NCBI RefSeq assembly: GCF_037325665.1
Contig: NC_090254.1
Coordinates: 19,458,835-19,522,834 of the forward strand
Source of the DNA: Littorina saxatilis
Lineage: Eukaryota > Mollusca > Gastropoda > Littorinimorpha > Littorinidae
Direction: 5' to 3'
Length of the DNA: 64,000 nucleotides
Shown here: positions 61,262 through 64,000 of the stretch, one piece after another
Layout: the number at the start of each line of letters is the position of its first letter
Position numbering within the stretch: the first letter of the stretch is position 1
The notes under the pieces: model-generated
The model's input: the letters and a program-made list of their open reading frames with translations, nothing else
The model's database searches: none
Told to the model about the DNA's origin: nothing
Program-made: the position numbers and the translations under genes

Positions 61262-61500
61262 TGCAGAGAGCCCTGTGTCACACACCGGAAATATTACGAG
61301 CAGTTACACTAGCTAAAGGGAGAAGAGGGCCCTGTCTGCATCACACACCGGATAAGGCTCATTAGATTACAAGCAGTGTCAAAGCTGATACATACTACTA
61401 GCTAAAGGGTGAAGAGGGCCCTGTCTGCAGTGCACACCGGATAAGGCTCATTAGATTACAAGCAGTGTCAAAGCTGATACATAATAGTAGCTAAAAGGAG
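61262..61500 (+). repeat. Tandem repeat, unit about 102 bp, 2-3 copies
   Basis: GAGGGCCCTGTCTGCA, ACCGGATAAGGCTCATTAG and CAGTGTCAAAGCTGATACAT recur. The first copy (61262) is more diverged. Confidence 0.8.
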
Positions 61501-62040
61501 CCGGGAAAGTTATGGGATCTTACCACCTAGGTTAGAAATGAATCCGGTCAAGAGTCTACCCTACGATAGTAAACACACAATAAAGTACAATGCACAAAGA
61601 CAACCAGGTATTATTTAGTCACTCCTTAGGCACTGATGGTTAGAGGTTACTCTGCTGCTTCTCACCATTTTAAGTTAGGGATTTCCTAGCACAAAGGGCA
61701 TTATTTAAATGTAAACCCAATGTGACTATAGCACACACACACAGGGAATAGCTATAGACAGGGGAGGCAACTGGGTCGGGCAGGAGATAACACACACAAA
61801 GAGACGGGGTACGCCACTTGGCTACACATACAAACAAAAATAACAGAAAAATAGGTTTAACAAAATCAGATAAGAGATCAGACAGATAATATGTATACAT
61901 TAAGCGGACAACGATAATATACAGCCGAAATAAATTGGCAATACCATTATGCCATGCATCTTTTGTAAAAACACAAAACAAAACAAAAGCATGTATTACA
62001 TACATTTATATACATACCAATAAAGAAACTAGATATAACG

Positions 62041-62488
62041 CTAACATACTAAAATCATAACGTGGGTTACAAATCTTGCTAGCTTCATTAGTTTTATCTT
62101 AGATTTACAATTCATTAGCTGTTCATATTTTAAACAATTTGGGTGAGATCGATAATAAGGACTAATTAATTTTCTCCTTTCAGACACTATACTTTCGTCG
62201 GTACAAATGAACAAATAGTGAAACTCATCACCTAATTCATTTTTATCGCACATATCACACAATCTTTCATTTCTAGGAGCATTAAAAAATCTGTGCTGAT
62301 GTATTGGCAACTTATGATTGCTTGTTCTAAATTTTGCTAATTTAACTTGGAATTTCCTAGGCAAACAAAGCAAATACCTTTCCAGACAAAAATCCTTTTT
62401 ATACATTCTGTAATTAAAACACAAGCTGTTGGCATTCACGTCAGTGTTCCATTCCTGCAGGAATTGATCTCTTAGCCTTTGTTTTACA
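62041..62488 (-). pseudogene. LINE C-terminal domain
   Basis: The minus-strand frame has LAKFRTSNHKLPIHQHRFFN, NERLCDMCDKNELGDEFHYL and LISPYYRSHPNCLKYEQLM, the same tail module as 34927-35235. Upstream of 62488 the frame runs into the antisense of the S3-S4 exon and is no longer LINE. Confidence 0.8.
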
Positions 62489-62508
62489 AGGCTCCTCTGT
62501 TGTATCAG

Positions 62509-62701
62509 ATTCCTATTCTGCCCGAGCCTGCGCTCTTTTTTCATGGACCTGATCAACGTGACCGACGGGCTGGCCGTGCTGTCCAGCATCGCCAAGACAA
62601 TAACGGAGGAGATGATTGTCGTCGACAACGAAAGCCACATTGAGGCCATTGACATTCTACAGCTCCTCAGGATCCTTCGCCTCGTCCGCCCCATGTCCAA
62701 G
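62509..62701 (+). CDS. Shaw-like: Gene B exon: S2 end, S3, S4
   Basis: The exon follows TTGTATCAG and ends before GTAATT. It encodes RFLFCPSLRSFFMDLIN, S3, the short loop VVDNESHIEA and S4 (IDILQLLRILRLVRPMSK), with the same loss of the outer two charges as gene A. The S3 part and S4 are identical in protein to gene A; change is concentrated in the S3-S4 loop. Only about 20 nt of host intron separates the acceptor from an inserted LINE. Confidence 0.93.
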
Positions 62702-62734
62702 GTAATTGGATTGAGATACTAATCCATATGTCGC

Positions 62735-62915
62735 GCTCATTGCAGAATGATGCAAACACATTGCAGCATTGCAACATATGTTCCGACAATATTGCATCAC
62801 TGCCGAATCTGGCTTAAATATTGCATCATTGCAGAATTTAGGGTAAATATTATATTATTGCAAAATGTTGCGTAATATTTGCATCACTGGAATAGTTTGC
62901 CTAAATGTCGCATTT
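62735..62915 (+). repeat. Intronic short tandem repeat with ATTGCATCA cores (gene B)
   Basis: About six units of roughly 29 bp include ATTGCATCACTGC and ATTGCATCATTGCAGAAT. It is the uninterrupted counterpart of 10995-11105 plus 13425-13490. Confidence 0.75.
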
Positions 62916-63017
62916 GTTTTTGCAAACTTGTTGAGGTCTTGTTTTGCGCCAACCTACTCAAATCACAATTTTGTTGTTGAATTAATTTTGCGTGTTGTGT
63001 GTTGCTTCATAACCAAG

Positions 63018-63230
63018 GTAACCGGCTTCCGGCTCATCTACTTCACGCTCAAGTGCAGCTTCCAGGAGCTGATGCTGGTGTTCATGCTGCTGGGCTTCCT
63101 CACCATCTTCTTCTCCACCACGCTCTACTATATAGATGACGGTGTATGCATCGAATCCATCCCGCACGGCATGTGGTTCGCCCTCACCACCATGACCACT
63201 GTAGGATACGGAGACATCGTTCCTGAGAAG
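63018..63230 (+). CDS. Shaw-like: Gene B exon: S4-S5 linker, S5, pore, selectivity filter
   Basis: The 71 codons run from VTGFRLIYFTLKCSFQELM to TTMTTVGYGDIVPEK and are followed by GTGGGT. Differences from gene A are Leu to Met in S5, Val to Ile in the turret and Lys to Glu at the last but one residue. The acceptor CATAACCAAG is the same. Below it lies an 83-bp donor-bearing repeat. The S6 exon is beyond the window. Confidence 0.95.
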
Positions 63231-63641
63231 GTGGGTCACATGTGGTACGAAACGTGTGGAAGCGAACAATGCAGTGCGGTTAGTTTCTCCACGGAGACAT
63301 CGTTCCTAAGAACGTGGGTCACATGTGGTACAAAACGTGTGGAAGCGAACAATGCAGTGCGGTTAGTTTCTCCACAGAGACATCGTTCCTAAGAAGGTGG
63401 GTCACATGTGGTACAAAACGTGTGGAAGCGAACAATGCAGTGCGGTTAGTTTCTCCACGGAGACATCGTTCCTAAGAACGTGGGTCACATGTGGTACGGA
63501 ACGTGTGGAAGCGAACAATGCAGTGCGGTTAAATTCTCCACGGAGACATCGTTTCTAAGAAGGTGCGTCACATGTGGTACGAAACGTGTAGAAGCGAACA
63601 ATGCAGTGGGTTAGTTTCTCCACAGAGACATCGTTCCTAAG
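63231..63641 (+). repeat. 83-bp tandem repeat carrying copies of the splice donor (gene B)
   Basis: Donor-like GTGGGT follows an exon-like CCTAAGAA[G/C] at 63231 (true site), 63314, 63397 and 63480. The fifth is GTGCGT at 63563, and the last unit ends CCTAAG then GTAAGT at 63642, a consensus donor. Period is exactly 83 bp except the shorter last unit. Read-through from the exon meets a stop at 63390-63392. Confidence 0.95.
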
Positions 63642-64000
63642 GTAAGTGTGCTCGAAAACCTGTCAAAAACGTGTTTGGGGTTCTCAGCATTTATCAATTT
63701 ATCCACTTTCTTGCAATAAAATGATAATTTTCAAAGTGAGTGAATGCTACCATTCTGGAACATTTATGAAAATCGATGTTTTCAAGGCTGAGCAACAACC
63801 ACTTTTCGTTGAATTTGTCGTACTTCTTCCATGCAAACGACGTATTCAAAGGGAATTCATGTTTTTTGACAACGTCAGAATCACCAAAGTCTAGTCCGTT
63901 ATTCCATTCACCATCTAAAGCCTGACAGACGCGAGTATCACATGCTGATATTCCATATGTGAAAGAATGTCTTTCAACCTTTGAACATGTATTATTTGAT
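63642..64000 (+). other. Gene B intron after the donor array, to window end
   Basis: The first 90 bp match gene A from about 14520 (GCTCGAAAA, TTCTCAGC, CCACTTTCTTGCAATAAA). An 82-codon frame at 63646-63894 has no recognised motif. The S6 exon is expected farther on. Confidence 0.5.

Larger units (their letters stand above)
57887..62488 (-). mobile_element. LINE (5'-truncated), split by later insertions, ending about 20 nt before the S3-S4 exon
   Basis: The 3' end is (CTTGA)n and a 3' UTR piece (57887-58080). The same 3' UTR sequence resumes at 61830-62040, then the coding tail (62041-62488). About 3.7 kb between (58090-61825) is a foreign insertion with its own minisatellites, a SINE and a MITE. 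A short ACAAAG/ACAAGG match flanks the whole block, fitting a target duplication, and gene A has the empty site (about 10740). Confidence 0.75.

Overview
The window is animal nuclear DNA: coding exons of 0.1-0.4 kb with GT/AG borders, introns up to about 10 kb, and a very dense load of DNA transposons, LINEs, SINEs and microsatellites. Several repeat families, such as one with ends reading ACAAGTCGCG and a SINE ending in (CAAA)n, look like those I associate with gastropod molluscs, probably a periwinkle-like caenogastropod (Littorina type). That is recollection, not a search.

The host content is two tandem, same-strand paralogues of a Shaw-type voltage-gated potassium channel. Gene A enters at the left edge: pre-S1 exon end (1-107), S1-S2 (2285-2451), S3-S4 (10764-10965), S5-pore (13605-13817), S6 (15344-15661) and C-terminus (18684-19049, with stop). 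Gene B follows: a probable first exon (32643-32717), T1 domain (38788-39108), T1 end/pre-S1 (40491-40685), S1-S2 (53007-53194), S3-S4 (62509-62701) and S5-pore (63018-63230). Its S6 and tail lie beyond the window. All exon phases fit. The T1 zinc signature HX5CX20CC and the filter TTVGYGD are intact. S4 lacks its two outer charges, and the S6 PVP motif of gene A reads TMP.

The introns of A and B are homologous, so many insertions in one can be read against an empty site in the other. Gene A introns carry a TA-flanked MITE, foldback repeats, a dead mariner, an inverted SINE-like pair and TIR elements. Gene B introns carry a purine-rich minisatellite, a five-copy tandem array of a 0.85 kb element, a 2.07 kb element with exact 47-bp TIRs, a 1.7 kb foldback element, a Rex1-like LINE and a second LINE that stops about 20 nt before a splice acceptor.

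The intergenic part (19.1-32.6 kb) holds a 3'-adjacent repeat rich in TCAAGGTCA, a 4.85 kb ISL2EU/THAP-type DNA transposon, a hAT-like element with a pogo-like element inside it, SINE and LINE tails, and a near-perfect 0.56 kb inverted repeat. I found no rRNA, functional tRNA, CRISPR or retrovirus-like element.

The most unusual host feature is a 77/83-bp tandem repeat just after the S5-pore exon of both genes. Each unit re-creates the exon's last bases plus its splice donor, giving a ladder of decoy 5' splice sites.
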